Assembly (NCBI GenBank): GCA_026261815.1
Contig: JAMPIT010000354.1
Coordinates: forward strand, 1,550,001 to 1,614,000
DNA from: Monarcha castaneiventris obscurior
Taxonomy: Eukaryota > Chordata > Aves > Passeriformes > Monarchidae
Direction: 5' to 3'
Length of the DNA: 64,000 nt
Shown here: in pieces, positions 38,686 to 49,441 of the stretch
How positions within the stretch are numbered: position 1 is the stretch's first letter
Layout: each line of letters begins with the position of its first letter
The notes under the pieces: model-generated
What the model was told of the DNA's origin: nothing
Databases searched by the model: none
The model's input: the letters and a program-made list of their open reading frames with translations, nothing else
Program-made: the position numbers and the translations under genes

Positions 38686-39675
38686 ATCCATCACCTTGAT
38701 GTCTTTGCTAAGTGGCAAAAGACACGGCAGGGTTTTGTCCTCCTTCCTCATCTGTCTCCTGTGACCCGTCCTAAATGGAAAGGCAGTGAGGTTCTCCTGT
38801 CCCACTGCCATCCTTTGCTGAACTAATTCTCTCAGACAGTATCTGTGATTTCCCAGCTCCTCATATTTATTGTCCCATCTCCAGCCCTGCCTTGCAATTA
38901 GAGGAGAAAAATCTGAGGCTTCTGATGTTCAACCCCTTGTGTGGCTTGGGCTGGCCTGGCCTTATTAGGCCAGAAGTCAGCCTTATCAGCAGATGTTGAC
39001 AGGGCCATGTTTTTCCAAAAAGCACAGGGAATGGAAATGTTGCTGATCTCTATCTGCCTGGCATTTCTCTCTTTCTCCATCAAAATCAATGTGAAGGATC
39101 TTTTTCAGCCCTTCTCTGGGTTAAGGGAGGTGGGGCTGGGGGGAGAAAGGGATGGAAAAATACTCAGCAGATGAGAGACTTTTCACAAAATTTTTCTTGC
39201 CTGCAGCTTCTATATATAGGTTTAATTAGAACATTAAAGGCACCTCAGGATTATGCTGTGAGATTTGTTTCCTTAGCCCTGTAACTAATGCCCTGCGGTT
39301 TCTCTGCTGTGACTTCGTTAAATCTCCCAGCAAAAATCTACCTATGGAAATTGCAGAATTGCCATCCTGGGTGGGAGCACCACGTGAGATCGGGGAAGTT
39401 GGAAGCTCTGCTTTAAATGCTCTCTAATTATCTCCAGCCGAGGTTACAGAGGAAGTGGTTTGGCACCTGTGAATTGAGTTCTTGGGAGAGAGCCCCTGGA
39501 AATGAGCTTCTTTGCCTGATACTGGAAAGTTTTGTCTTTTACTTCCCACAACCCTTGGTGGTGGAGGGAGATCAGCTCTTTCTCACCTACCTGGAAAAGG
39601 ACTGAGCCATTTCTAATGGGGGTGTTGTATTAACCAACTTCCTTCTGGCTGCCGGGGAGCTTGGTTTGTTCCTTC

Positions 39676-40190
39676 GAATCACGGAATCACTGAATCATAG
39701 AATGGTCTGTTTTGGAGGGGACCTTAAAAACCATCCAGTGCCAGCCCTGCCATGGGCAGGGACACCTTCACTACCCCAGGGTGCTCCCAGCCCCATCCAG
39801 CCTGGCCACTTGGACACTGCCAGGGATCCAGGGGCAGCCACAGCTGCTCTGGGCACCCTGAGCCAGGGCCTGCCCACCCTCCCAGGGAACAATTCCTTCC
39901 CAATACTCCATTTAAACCTCTCTTCTGGCAGTGGGAAGCCATTCCCTGTGTCCTGTCCCTCCAGCCCTTGTCCCAAGTCTCTCTCCATGTTTCTCATTGG
40001 CTCCTTCAGGCCCTGCAAGGCCACAGTGAGGTCATCCCCAGTCTCTGCTCCAGGCTGAACAATCCCAGCTCTCCTAGCCTCTCCTCCCAGCAGAGCTGCT
40101 CCGGCCCTCAGATCATCCTGGAGCCTCCTCTGGGCTCTCTGCAGCAGCTCCTGAGCTGGGATCCCCAGGCTGGAGGCAGCAGAGCAGGGG
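39676..40190 (-). mobile_element. CR1 3' fragment, long copy
   Basis: Starts with repeated reversed termini (GAATCACGGAATCACTGAAT) and continues through the 3' UTR into CTGGAGCCTCCTCTGGGCTC. Confidence 0.9.
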
Positions 40191-42784
40191 GGTCTCAGCA
40201 GAGCAGGGATGGAGTGGAGATGCAGGAGCCAAAAGGGCTCCTATACAGTTACACCACACATTCAACCCCACGTTGCATTTCCCCACATACTCCGTGGGAT
40301 TCCAAATCACTTGGAGTAAACCATTTCTTTCTCTCAGTTCCCCTTCTGTACCTGCCATCTTGTACTTTTTACTCACTTGAGCAGAGGTGAAATGGCCTTT
40401 CATGGTTTTGCAATGAACACAAAAGAATAATTTCCATTTTGACAACGCAGAGATCTCTGAGTCAATCAAAACCTGTTAAAATACTCTGACATTTCCAAAG
40501 TTACTATTTTTTTTTTCAATTATTCAGAATTTCCCCTTATTGTGCTTGTAGAAATAAGGCATATTGAGCTTGACTGTGAAGGAAAGAGAAATGCTAAAAT
40601 AAATCCTTAGTTAGAGGTTTAGATCCCAGAGGAATGTCCATGAGCACCTCACAGGCAGGAAAGACCGCACTAAGAGATGATTTCCTGGTCCTGCCACATC
40701 CACCTCAACACACCTTCCGTCCCCACAACACAGCAGCCAACACTGCAATATTTTGGGGTAGTAAAAAATGAAATTTCAAGCTCTGTCTTATCACCTCACT
40801 ATCACTTTCTTTTGTAGCAGACATTGGATCAAGCCCACACAGAAGCTCTTAACCAGGGCATGCAAAACACCTCTGATATTCATTCATCCTGCTCATCAAT
40901 TTATCCAGGTCCTGCCCAAGGAGAAATCCCTTGACAAGAAATCTGTCCCATGTTGTGCTGCCAAGCCCCAGCAGCCAGCTTATCCCTCCTTGCCCTGCTC
41001 CTTGTGTCACATCCTACCCCTGTCATTCTGGTGGAGATTTCTCCTGGGATGAAGAGAAGCATCCAAGATCTGAACCATCTCCAAAACTCTTTGTAGTATC
41101 TGTCAACCAGACTTAGAGGCATCAAGCAGCTTTTCTGTGCCCAGAGATTAAAAAAAAAGAATTGTCTGTGAATGAAGGCTGAACTGAAACTCAGGCATCT
41201 GAAATAGGTTTATAAAGATATTCAGCCCGTTTCAGATGGTTAATTAAAGTACAGGAAATAACTCTGCTCATTGCGAGAATGACCTATGGAGCAGATCAAT
41301 CTGAGGAATTACCTTCACAGACCATTCCTGTGGCTCACAGAAACATCTGTCTCACCAAGCAGCTTTCAGACAGACACTGGTATTTTTTGCATTTTAGTAA
41401 CACAGCTGTTAATCTTTATTTATTTTCCTTACAAAGCAAAACAATTAATTTTTAACCAGCCCATTATTAGCTTTCAGCACCTAATTCTCAGATCGAAAAC
41501 TTGCTTCCAGAGTTATATGAGGGAGGAATTATGAAACACAGAATAAGAGAATCTGAGAAAATCAGACAGTCCGTGAGTTAGTGAGGCTGGAAACAAATGA
41601 CCCCCCTCCTGAACTGAAGAACTGGTAGAGAAAATACAGTGAAGGTATGAGAATACAAATTAAACAAAAAGTTAAAAGGCAGCTGAAAGCTTTCCCTGTT
41701 GAGAGGCGATTTTGCAGAGCAGTTTCCACTGCCTGTCACAGTGACAGCTGCAAGAATCAACAGGAGAAAAGAGAAAATAACATGTCAAGGTATTTTTGGA
41801 GACTGGTGAAGCTTACAGGGAAATTCCTTTGCAAGCAAAGAACAAATATTTATTGCCCTTGCTTTATTTCTTCTGCCCACTGCAAGACACAAAGGGCTCT
41901 TGCTCATATCTCAATAAACAAGAGCTCACATGGAACCCTGTGATCTTTCACCCAGGTTTAGATCGGTGCTGGAAGCCACAATGAGCATAAAAATTATTAG
42001 TTGTTCTCGTTGTTAATTTGGTGGAAGTTAATGGAAAATACCAGTTTTAGAACTGAGGGGAAAAGGTAGTCGTGATTGTGCTTTGTTACAAAGCTTGCTG
42101 AGATTCCCAGCCTGGGATATTGAATGCCAAAGATCCAAGTGCTGGTCCATCCTGAACTAAATGTCCAGCCTGAGACTCTGCTCCAAACTAAGACATGGAG
42201 GGGAGCTGGGCCAACCTGGTCCGACCTGAACTTGCTTTTCTGAGAACCCAAAATTAATTCTCCCCTTACAGTGGAATAATGCAAAATTCAGTGGCCAAAT
42301 TGGACTTTATGTGCACTTGAGTCCACAGGAAGAGTATGAAACTGGAGCCCCACAGGAGCTGGAAGGAAAGGGAGATCTCTGTTTTGTTCATGTGACCCTT
42401 GGAGGGGGGTAAGTCGAATTGGTCTCACACTGGAACACCATGGACCCCTCTGTTCATAACCCACCACTGCCCAGCTGCTCCCATGGGATTCGCAGCCAGA
42501 CCCAACAGCAGACCTGTCAGTGTACTGCAATAAAATCAGTAAGTGCTCTCACGAGTAGGCCCTGCATCCCAGTGTGTTTTGCTGCATTTGCTTATGTCAC
42601 AGATTCAGGCACCTGGGAGCCAGGAGGGCCTAGTCATCCTCGTCTTGGCTGCCAGGGACAGCCGGGGGACTTTGTCCCCTTGTTTCTCCTATGAACTCCT
42701 GGTGATGTTTTTCCTCTGGAATCCCACTTGAGAGGGTGTGACCATGGCAGGTTCAGCATCCATGGATGGCACGAGGTGTGACAG
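40191..42784. other. Non-coding stretch left of the provirus, no gene seen
   Basis: Only short homopolymer runs and chance frames. I see no splice-flanked conserved sequence. Confidence 0.6.
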
Positions 42785-42862
42785 CTCATGGAATCATGTT
42801 CTGTTTTGGGTTGGATGGGGCCCTAGAGACCATCCTGTTCCAACCCCTGCCATGGGGCTGGT
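42785..42862 (-). mobile_element. CR1 3'-end scrap
   Basis: CATGGAATCATGTTCTGTTT, GGGTTGGATGGGGCCC and CCAACCCCTGCCATGGG are reversed CR1 end sequence. Confidence 0.65.
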
Positions 42863-43182
42863 GTCTGAGCCTCAGCTGCAGGAAGGCAGTGAATGGAACA
42901 GGAGGAGTGGGATAGCTCACCAGACATGGGGCGTCTCGTGGATGCCTGGTTGGAGGTGCCTCTCTCCATGTTGGATGCAACAGGAGCTCCTCAGCCTTTG
43001 GCTGCCTCTTTAGCAGGGTGCGGTATTCCCACTGGTCCTATATCCTGTTTTCCAGCCCCAGGGATTTCGTGGACAGCTTGTAGCACCTCAGACAGCAACA
43101 GTCACGTGTGTTCAGGCAACTGAACTCAATGTGTCAATTTTAGGCAGCCTCTATAAAGCCATGAGGTATCAAGGAAGAATTC

Positions 43183-43187
43183 CTGAC
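43183..43187. repeat. Target-site duplication, left copy (CTGAC)
   Basis: CTGAC directly precedes the LTR end at 43188 and recurs directly after 50361. An intact pair shows one integration event, with no LTR-LTR recombination involving another copy. Confidence 0.88.
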
Positions 43188-44106
43188 TGTCTAGGTTTGG
43201 AAGACAGGTGTCAGACAGGAAAGGCAGGAGCTTCCCCTGAAATGGAAAATGCAACCCCCTTCCCTCCGAATTATTATAAATTTGAAAATAAGGGGCTTTC
43301 AGGAAAAGATATGAGGGATAGGAATAACAGTTCTTTACTAATAAATATATATGTATAACAACACAAACAAACAACAATAGCTGTGGCAGTCACAGCAAAC
43401 AACAGCACAAACTCAGTGCAGCCTCACTCGGCCTCGGGCACTTTCCCCTGGGTGCAGTTCCTCCGGAGCGGCTCCCGCTGAGCAGGGCGGGTGCGATGGT
43501 TCCCCCACGGCTGCAGGGGGCGCTCCGCAGCGAGCTCGGGCAGCACCGGCAATGGCGGCACGGGGTCCCGGGAAGGGATGGATGAAAAACCTCACAAACC
43601 CCCGTATGTCTGACTGGATCCTCAGGAACAGCAGGCTGGAACAGCAGGGACGAGCGCAGATCTCAGGTGGCAGCGAGGTGCACCAAACTCCAGCGCTGTA
43701 GCAGGAACCCGGCAGGTCACAGCGTAGGAGCTACAGAGTAGCGACAGCTCCGAGCAGCGGCAAGGGCCGAGTGGCAGTGCCCAGCCCCCAGCGGGCAGGC
43801 AGAAGAGCAGGCTTAGAAATCCCGGGGTTTGCCTGCAGAAAGCAAAAACAGCCGAAAAAGCAGAAGCTTGCCATGCTGACCAAGAGTCCACACCGAAGGC
43901 AGGCAGCTCCCAGACTGCACGCTGAGCACACCAGGCAGCCCCCGGGTGTCTCAACCCCCCCAGGTGACAAAAGGGTGGCCAGTCCCACCCCGCCCCTGTG
44001 GCCAGGTCTTTTGTTTCTTTTAAGTATCCAGCGGTTTGTCCCCTAGCAACTAGTATGGGTAAAATTCTTTAAGAGAAAAAACAGGCTAAAATCCTAAACC
44101 CCAACA
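43188..44106 (-). repeat. 3' LTR of the provirus
   Basis: This 919-bp copy has the same TG...CA termini as the 5' LTR. By eye I count one indel and about eleven substitutions against it, several of them C/T or G/A. A possible variant polyadenylation hexamer (AGTAAA on the minus strand) lies at 43334-43339. No classical AATAAA is seen on the minus strand. Confidence 0.95.
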
Positions 44107-44110
44107 TTAT

Positions 44111-44128
44111 CCACCCCGAATTTTTCCC
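44111..44128 (-). other. Possible polypurine tract before the 3' LTR
   Basis: The minus strand reads GGGAAAAATTCGGGGTGG, ending four bases before the LTR. It is purine-rich but interrupted by TTC and T, so the plus-strand primer site is only plausible. Confidence 0.35.
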
Positions 44129-44241
44129 ATACTAACATGTTACATCAAACTTAACTTTTTTAACCATATACACACATGCATCACCATAATTATATACATA
44201 TGTACATGCAGATATGATACAAGTACAATGCCATGGGCAGT

Positions 44242-44670
44242 TCACCCTAAAACCAGGTCCCCTTGCGGTACACATCGGGTCTCTCCATCCTTCTGCATCA
44301 CCCACCAGGTGCAACCTGGTCCCTGAGCGAAGACCACCCCACGGATAGGTTGATCTTTGCTCAAGGCAGAATTGACCCAAACAGTTTTTCCAAGCATACC
44401 TCTCATGTGCACCACTGGAACCTTATCCCCATCTGTTGTTTGTAGCAGTTCAGATTGAGCAGGGCCTGCTCGGTTGGTAGAGCCTCGGGTGTTAACTAAC
44501 CAGGTGACCTTTGCTAGATGCTGTTCCCAGTTTTTGAAAATTCCCCCACCCAGTACTTTCAAGGTGGTTTTAAGCAATCCATTACACCTCTCAACCTTCC
44601 CAGCCGCTGGTGCATGGTAAGGGATGTGGTACACCCATTCAATGCCATGTTCCCTAGCCCAGGTGTCATA
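44242..44670 (-). pseudogene. pol: Integrase C-terminal part, after a frame change
   Basis: The third catalytic residue is in AAGKVERCNGLLK, followed by the C-terminal DNA-binding domain (VVHMRGMLGKTVWV ... GDLVLG) and a TGA at 44242-44244. The frame differs from the upstream integrase part. About 135 bases separate the stop from the 3' LTR, too short for env or dUTPase. Confidence 0.9.
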
Positions 44671-46140
44671 AGGCTATTCTTGAAATGAGTCCCATTGTCA
44701 CATTCAATTCTCTCAGGGGTCCCATGTCTCCACAGGACTTGCTTTTCAAGGCCCAAGATGGTGTTCCGGGCTGTAGCATGAGGCACAGGGTAGGTCTCCA
44801 GCCATCCAGTGGTGGCCTCTACCATTGTGAGCACATAACGCTTGCCTTGGCATGTTTGAGGCAGTGTGATGTAGTCAATCTGCCAGGCCTCCCCATACCT
44901 GTATTTGGACCACTGCCCACCATACCACAGGGGTTTCACTCGCTTGGCCTGCTTGATTGCAGCACATGTCTCACAATCATGGATCACCTGGGAGATACTG
45001 TCCATGGTTAGATCCACCCCTCGGTCTCGTGCCCACTTATAGGTGGCATCTCTGCCCTGATGACCTGAGGCATCATGGGCCCATCGAGCTAGGAACAACT
45101 CTCCCTTGTGTTTCCAATCTAAGTCTATCTGGGACACCTCTATTTTTGCAGCCTGATCTACCTGTTTGTTGTTCTGATGTTCTTCATTAGCCCGACTCTT
45201 GGGAACATGAGCATCTACATGGCGGACTCTCACAGGTAGGTTCTCTACCCGAGTAGCAATGCCTTTCCACTCATCAGCAGTCCAGATTGGTTTTCCTCTA
45301 CGTTGCCAGTTAGCCTTCTTCCACCTTTCCAACCAACTCCACAGAGCATTGGCTACCATCCATGAGTCAGTGTAGAGGTAGAGCTTTGGCCACTTCTCTC
45401 TTTCAGCTATGTCCAGAGCTAATTGGACAGCTTTGAGTTCAGCAAACTGGCTCGATCCACCTTCTCCCTCTGTAGCTTGTGCAACTTGCCGTGTGGGACT
45501 CCATACAGCAGCTTTCCATTTCCGGCTAGCTCCTACAATTCGGCAGGAACCATCAGTGAAGAGGGCGTATTGTCTTTCACTCTCCGGCAGCTCATTATAT
45601 GGCGGGGCTTCTTCTGCACGGGTTACTTGCTCTTCCTCTTCTTCAGAAGATAACCCAAAAGTTTCACCTTCTGGCCAGTTTGTAATTATTTCCAAGATCC
45701 CAGGGCGATTTGGTTTTCCAATTCGGGCGCGCTGAGTGATGAGGGCAATCCATTTGCTCCAAGTAGCATCAGTAGCATGATGGGTGGAAGGAACCTTTCC
45801 CTTGAACATCCACCCCAGCACTGGTAGTCGGGGTGCCAGGAGGAGTTGTGCCTCTGTGCCAATTACTTCTGAGGCAGCTTGGACTCCTTCACAGGCGGCC
45901 AAGATTTCCTTCTCTGTGGGAGTGTAATTGGCTTCGGACCCTCTGTAGCTCCGGCTCCAGAATCCCAGTGGTCGGCCACGAGTCTCACCAGACACCTTCT
46001 GCCAAAGGCTCCAGGACAGACCATTGTTCCCGGCTGCAGAGTAGAGCACGTTCTTCACCTCCGGTCCTGTCCTGACTGGGCCACAGGCTACTGCATGAGC
46101 CTGCTTGATCTGGGCGAAGGCTTGCTGCTGTTCAGGGCCC
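44671..46140 (-). pseudogene. pol: RNase H and integrase N-terminal and core regions
   Basis: The connection domain (LGFWSRSYRGSEANYTPTEKE) is followed by RNase H with its acidic residues in ALFTDGSC, QFAELKAV, LYTDSW and KQVDQAA. Integrase then begins with the HHCC zinc module (WAHDASGHQG ... DCETCAAIK) and the core with its first two catalytic aspartates (WQIDYITLP and IECDNGTHF). The conserved frame breaks again near 44670, between the second aspartate and the catalytic glutamate. Upstream it joins reverse transcriptase across the break near 46140. Length and domain order are as expected for a complete pol. Confidence 0.92.
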
Positions 46141-46705
46141 AGTGGAAATTGTTCTTCTTGTGGGTGACCAGGTAGAGGGGACTCACAATCTGGCTGTATT
46201 CAGGAATGTGCATTCTCCACAAACCTATGGCGCCTAGGAAAGCTTGTGTTTCCTTCTTGTTGGTTGGTGGAGACATAGCAGTGATCTTATTGACGACCTC
46301 AGTGGGAATCTGACACCGTCCATCTTGCCATTTCACTCCCAGGAACTGGATCTCTCGAGCAGGTCCCTTGACTTTGCTCTTCTTGATGGCAAAACCGGCT
46401 TCCAGGAGAATCTGGATGATTTTCTCTCCTTTCTCGAACACTTCTGCTGCAGTGTTCCCCCACACAATGATGTCATCGATGTACTGCAGATGTTCTGGAG
46501 CCTCACCCTTTTCCAGTGCAGTCTGGATCAGTCCATGGCAGATGGTGGGACTGTGCTTCCACCCCTGGGGCAGTCTGTTCCAGGTGTACTGCACACCCCT
46601 CCAGGTGAAGGCAAACTGAGGCCTGCTCTCTGGTGCCAAAGGAATGGAGAAAAATGCATTAGCAATGTCAATAGTGGCATACCACTTTGCTGCTTTGGAC
46701 TCTAG
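46088..46705 (-). pseudogene. pol: Reverse transcriptase, palm and thumb part
   Basis: This continues the same frame after the premature TAG. It shows the first catalytic aspartate motif (ATIDIANAFFSIP), LPQGWKHSPTICHGLI, and the second catalytic motif QYIDDIIVWG, followed by the thumb and connection pattern FLGVKWQDGRCQIP and PPTNKKETQAFLGAIGLWR. The Y-I-D-D box is typical for ERV-L rather than the YVDD or YMDD of other classes. Near 46140, just after the FHW residues, the conserved frame changes, and this frame then ends at 46088. All expected polymerase catalytic aspartates are present. Confidence 0.92.
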
Positions 46706-47350
46706 CTAGTACTGGAGCTCCAACATGTCCAGCACAGCAGCACTCAGTGGTGGAGCCACTTCATTCAAGGCACGATAGTCCACAGTCAATCTCCATTCTC
46801 CTTCAGACTTGCGCACAGGCCAGATGGGGCTGTTGAAGGGTGAGTGGGTCTTGCTGACCACCCCTTGGCTCTCCAGCTCGCGGATCATCTTGTGGATGGG
46901 GATCACAGCATCTCGAGTTGTCCGGTATTGCCGGCGATGCACAGTCGAAGTGGCAATTGGCACTTGTTGCTCTTCCACTTTCAGAAGCCCAACTGCAGAG
47001 GGATTCTCAGATAGTCCAGGCAGGGTGCTCAGTTGCTTAGTGCCCTCTGCCTCCACAGCAGCTGTTCCGAATGCCCACTTAAGTCCTTTTGGGTCTTTGT
47101 AATAGCCGTTCCTGAGGAAGTCTATGCCCAGAATACACGGGGCCTCTGGGCCAGTCACAATCGGATGCTTTTGCCACTCCTTCCCAGTCAGGCTCACCTC
47201 AGCTTCCAACAGGGTCAAATCCTGTGATCCCCCAGTCACCCCAGCAATAGAAACGGGTTCTGCCCTCACATGTCCCGATGGCATTAAAGTACATTGTGCA
47301 CCAGTATCAACCAAGGCTTCGTATTTCTGTGGCTCTGATGTGCCAGCCCA
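46706..47350 (-). pseudogene. pol: Protease and N-terminal reverse transcriptase, ended by a premature TAG
   Basis: The aspartic protease signature LVDTGAQCTLMP lies at the start (about 47290-47325), with its ILGIDFL segment further on. The reverse-transcriptase fingers follow with FNSPIWPVRKSEGEW and RLTVDYRALNEV. The frame is the same as gag and is separated from it by the gag TAG (47417-47419) and a TGA (47351-47353). It stops at TAG 46706-46708, inside the polymerase domain. The frame continues unchanged after that stop, so it is a single nonsense change and not a natural end. The spacing of motifs matches ERV-L pol. Confidence 0.9.
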
Positions 47351-47416
47351 TCAGATCCACACTGTCCAAAAAACCCGATTCTCCCGTGCCTCTTCCTGGC
47401 CAGAGGCAGGGCCCCT

Positions 47417-48600
47417 CTAGCACTGGTTATCATTTCCTCCCTGGGCATACATGCTTGAGGTTCCTTCAAGGGGATCTGACATATCATCCTCCCTTCTGTA
47501 ATATCTGGCAGCTTGGTCATGGGAGGCTGAGGCTACTTTCACCCTAGCAGAACCCCCTCGGTTAGCATTTCTCTCCTTGAGTTCACGCACCCGTGCTGCC
47601 AGGACAGAAGTGGGTTTCCTATCCCACCTGCTCATGTCTTCTCCATGGTCGCACAGGAAAAACCACAGCTCATCTCGTGATGGGTACCCTCTCTCTCTAG
47701 CTGGGGGAGGTCGGGCTCTGATTTGGGGGCGTGTGACTCGCACTGGTGCCACACTGATCTTCCTCAACTCCTCCTTAAACTCCTCCCTCACCCCCCTGAT
47801 CTCCTCTTTGAACTCCTCTTTGAGGTCCTTAACCACAGCAGAGACCTGAGCTTTCAGTGGGCCATTGACCATACTGTCATAATTTCTGAGCTTGTTGGCG
47901 ACAGAACCCACTGTTTCTCGGTTGTCCTTGGCATTAATGGTTGCAATGAAGGTGGTGTATTGCTGTGGCCCTAGCTTTGCCAGGTTCCACAACATCTGCC
48001 CCGTGCACCTGACCTTGTCGGGGTCATTATCATGCTGTCCATCTCTCCCAAAGAGTACTTCTAATACTGCCACCTCTCTTAGCTGTTGGATCCCTTCCTC
48101 AAGTGTCTTCCATTGCATTCTGTGGTGATACTCCTGCATTCTCTCTTTGTTGACAAACCTCTCTCTCACACTCATTATAAGCCGCTCCCACAGAGAAAGG
48201 GGCCCTGGCTCCCTCACAAATATCTGATCCACACCTGGGTCCTGGGTCAAAGATCCCAAATATCTTGCCTCACCACTATCCAGTTGCACGCCTGTACCCA
48301 TAAGGTCCCAAACCCGAAGTAACCAGGTTCCCCATCATCATTAACTGGGCGCACTGATTTGGCCTTGTATTTCCTCCTCTGCACAGGGGCAACTGCTGCT
48401 GGCTGGAATTGCCCTTGTGGTTCAGCTGGAGCCTGGACAGTTGTAACATCCACAGGTTCCACTGCTTCACCATCAGATGCTCTCTCACTGGGGCAGGGAG
48501 AGGGTTTTCCATTAGCTGGGGAGGTGTATTCCCTCAGTAGCACCTGAAACATCTTGCGCATCTCCTTTACCAGTGCCCCCACTAAATCTGGGTGGTTCAT
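47417..48600 (-). pseudogene. gag: gag, frameshifted
   Basis: Gag is the structural capsid polyprotein. The frame opens with ATG at 48600 (MNHPDLVGALVKEM) and continues to a stop at 48247. The main body runs in another frame from about 48301 to a TAG at 47417-47419, so one frame change lies near 48300. The body carries helical capsid-like sequence, then a Glu/Lys-rich predicted coiled coil (KDLKEEFKEEIRGVREEF, around 47790-47840), an Arg/Pro-rich segment and a basic C-terminus. I see no CCHC zinc knuckle and no glycine at position 2 for myristoylation. Gag and protease are in the same frame. Assignment rests on position between leader and protease and on general character, because avian ERV-L gag is poorly conserved. 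Confidence 0.75.
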
Positions 48601-48615
48601 TTCTGAGGTGGGCTG

Positions 48616-49323
48616 TCAGGCAGTATCAGGCTGTGGGTCAGGATTTCTAGTCTCTGGGGCAGGATCTCTAGTCTCTGGGGCCCTGTCAGGCTCTGGGACA
48701 GGATCTCTAGTCTCTGGGGCCCTGTCAGGTTCTGCAACAGGATCTCTAGTCTCTGGGGCCCTGTCAGGTTCTGCAACAGGATCTCTAGTCTCTGCGGCAG
48801 GGTCTCTTGTCTCTGGGACAGGATCTCTAGTGTCTGGGGCCCTGTTAGGTTCTGTGGCAGCATCCCTAGCCCCTGATGTAGGTATCAGGGTGGTTATCCA
48901 AGTCAATCTCCCCTTATCTCTGAGCGCTAAGTAGAATAGGCCTATCAGCAACACCACCCACTGTACAATATCATTAGCATTTAGGGAAGACCTGAATCCT
49001 TCGAAAACTGGTGGAGTGGACCCAAAGAGATGGATTAAGGGTTGCGAGAAAGTTTCCCTCGGTGTCATCTCCTCACAGTAGGTCCCATTATTAAAGTAAC
49101 CCCAAAAGCATACAGTTAGTGTGTGATAGCCCTGTATCCATGTGCTCACATTCCGGAGGAAATTAAAAACCCATGAATTCCTCACCTTATCAACCCATAA
49201 TGCAAACTGGATAACAGCAACAGTGGCCTTAGTCAGAGGACCCATGTTTAGGAAAGGAGCTGCAAAAGGGAGAAATACAGCCACGACCACATGCCACCCG
49301 AACCAGGGCAAACTGGACCACAT
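48616..49323 (-). CDS. Pre-gag leader ORF: two-pass membrane protein with RDP-repeat tail (235 residues, unrecognised)
   Basis: I do not recognise a family. The first ATG after the primer site is at 49323, and the frame is open for 235 codons to a TGA. The predicted layout is a hydrophobic segment at about residues 11-27 (HVVVAVFLPFAAPFL), a 90-residue loop with sequons at Asn58 (NVS) and Asn79 (NGT) and cysteines 72 and 83, a second hydrophobic segment at about 119-135 (VQWVVLLIGLFYLAL), a basic stretch, then from about residue 152 a polar tail of RDPVAEPDRAPET-type repeats. Frame and phase match the start of gag, which begins 16 bases after the end of this frame. It could be a membrane-anchoring Gag leader similar in concept to gammaretroviral glyco-Gag, an independent accessory protein, or the true N-terminus of Gag cut off by a stop mutation. 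It has no internal stop although gag and pol are broken. Confidence 0.7.
   Translation of the reverse strand: MWSSLPWFGWHVVVAVFLPFAAPFLNMGPLTKATVAVIQFALWVDKVRNSWVFNFLRNVSTWIQGYHTLTVCFWGYFNNGTYCEEMTPRETFSQPLIHLFGSTPPVFEGFRSSLNANDIVQWVVLLIGLFYLALRDKGRLTWITTLIPTSGARDAATEPNRAPDTRDPVPETRDPAAETRDPVAEPDRAPETRDPVAEPDRAPETRDPVPEPDRAPETRDPAPETRNPDPQPDTA
48640..48871 (-). repeat. In-frame 39/21-bp tandem repeats in the leader tail
   Basis: Long units of 39 bp (13 residues, RDPVAEPDRAPET) alternate with short units of 21 bp (7 residues, RDPAPET type). Both are multiples of three, so copy-number changes keep the frame. The encoded tail is rich in Arg, Asp, Glu and Pro and is probably disordered. Confidence 0.85.
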
Positions 49324-49418
49324 AGTGCTGCCTAGCAAGGTTTCTATATTCAGCACACAGAACTGAGTTATCCAAGAACTGTTATTCCTTTTTCAGCCCT
49401 TTCTCTCAATGCCCTCAG

Positions 49419-49436
49419 GCCCCACATTGGGCGCCA
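49419..49436 (-). other. Primer-binding site, tRNA-Lys(1,2)-like
   Basis: The minus strand reads TGGCGCCCAATGTGGGGC, five bases after the LTR end. It differs at one position (ATG for ACG, a CpG-to-TpG type change) from the tRNA-Lys(1,2) site known from foamy and some beta-type retroviruses. It confirms the minus-strand orientation of the provirus. Confidence 0.85.
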
Positions 49437-49441
49437 AGATC

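Noticed and set aside
42250..42730. LTR-like segment with AATAAA near 42529
   Set aside because: No TG...CA ends, TATA box or duplication could be defined.
44107..44241. Possible env or dUTPase remnant between integrase and the 3' LTR
   Set aside because: The gap is about 135 bases, AT-rich, and shows no coding signal.
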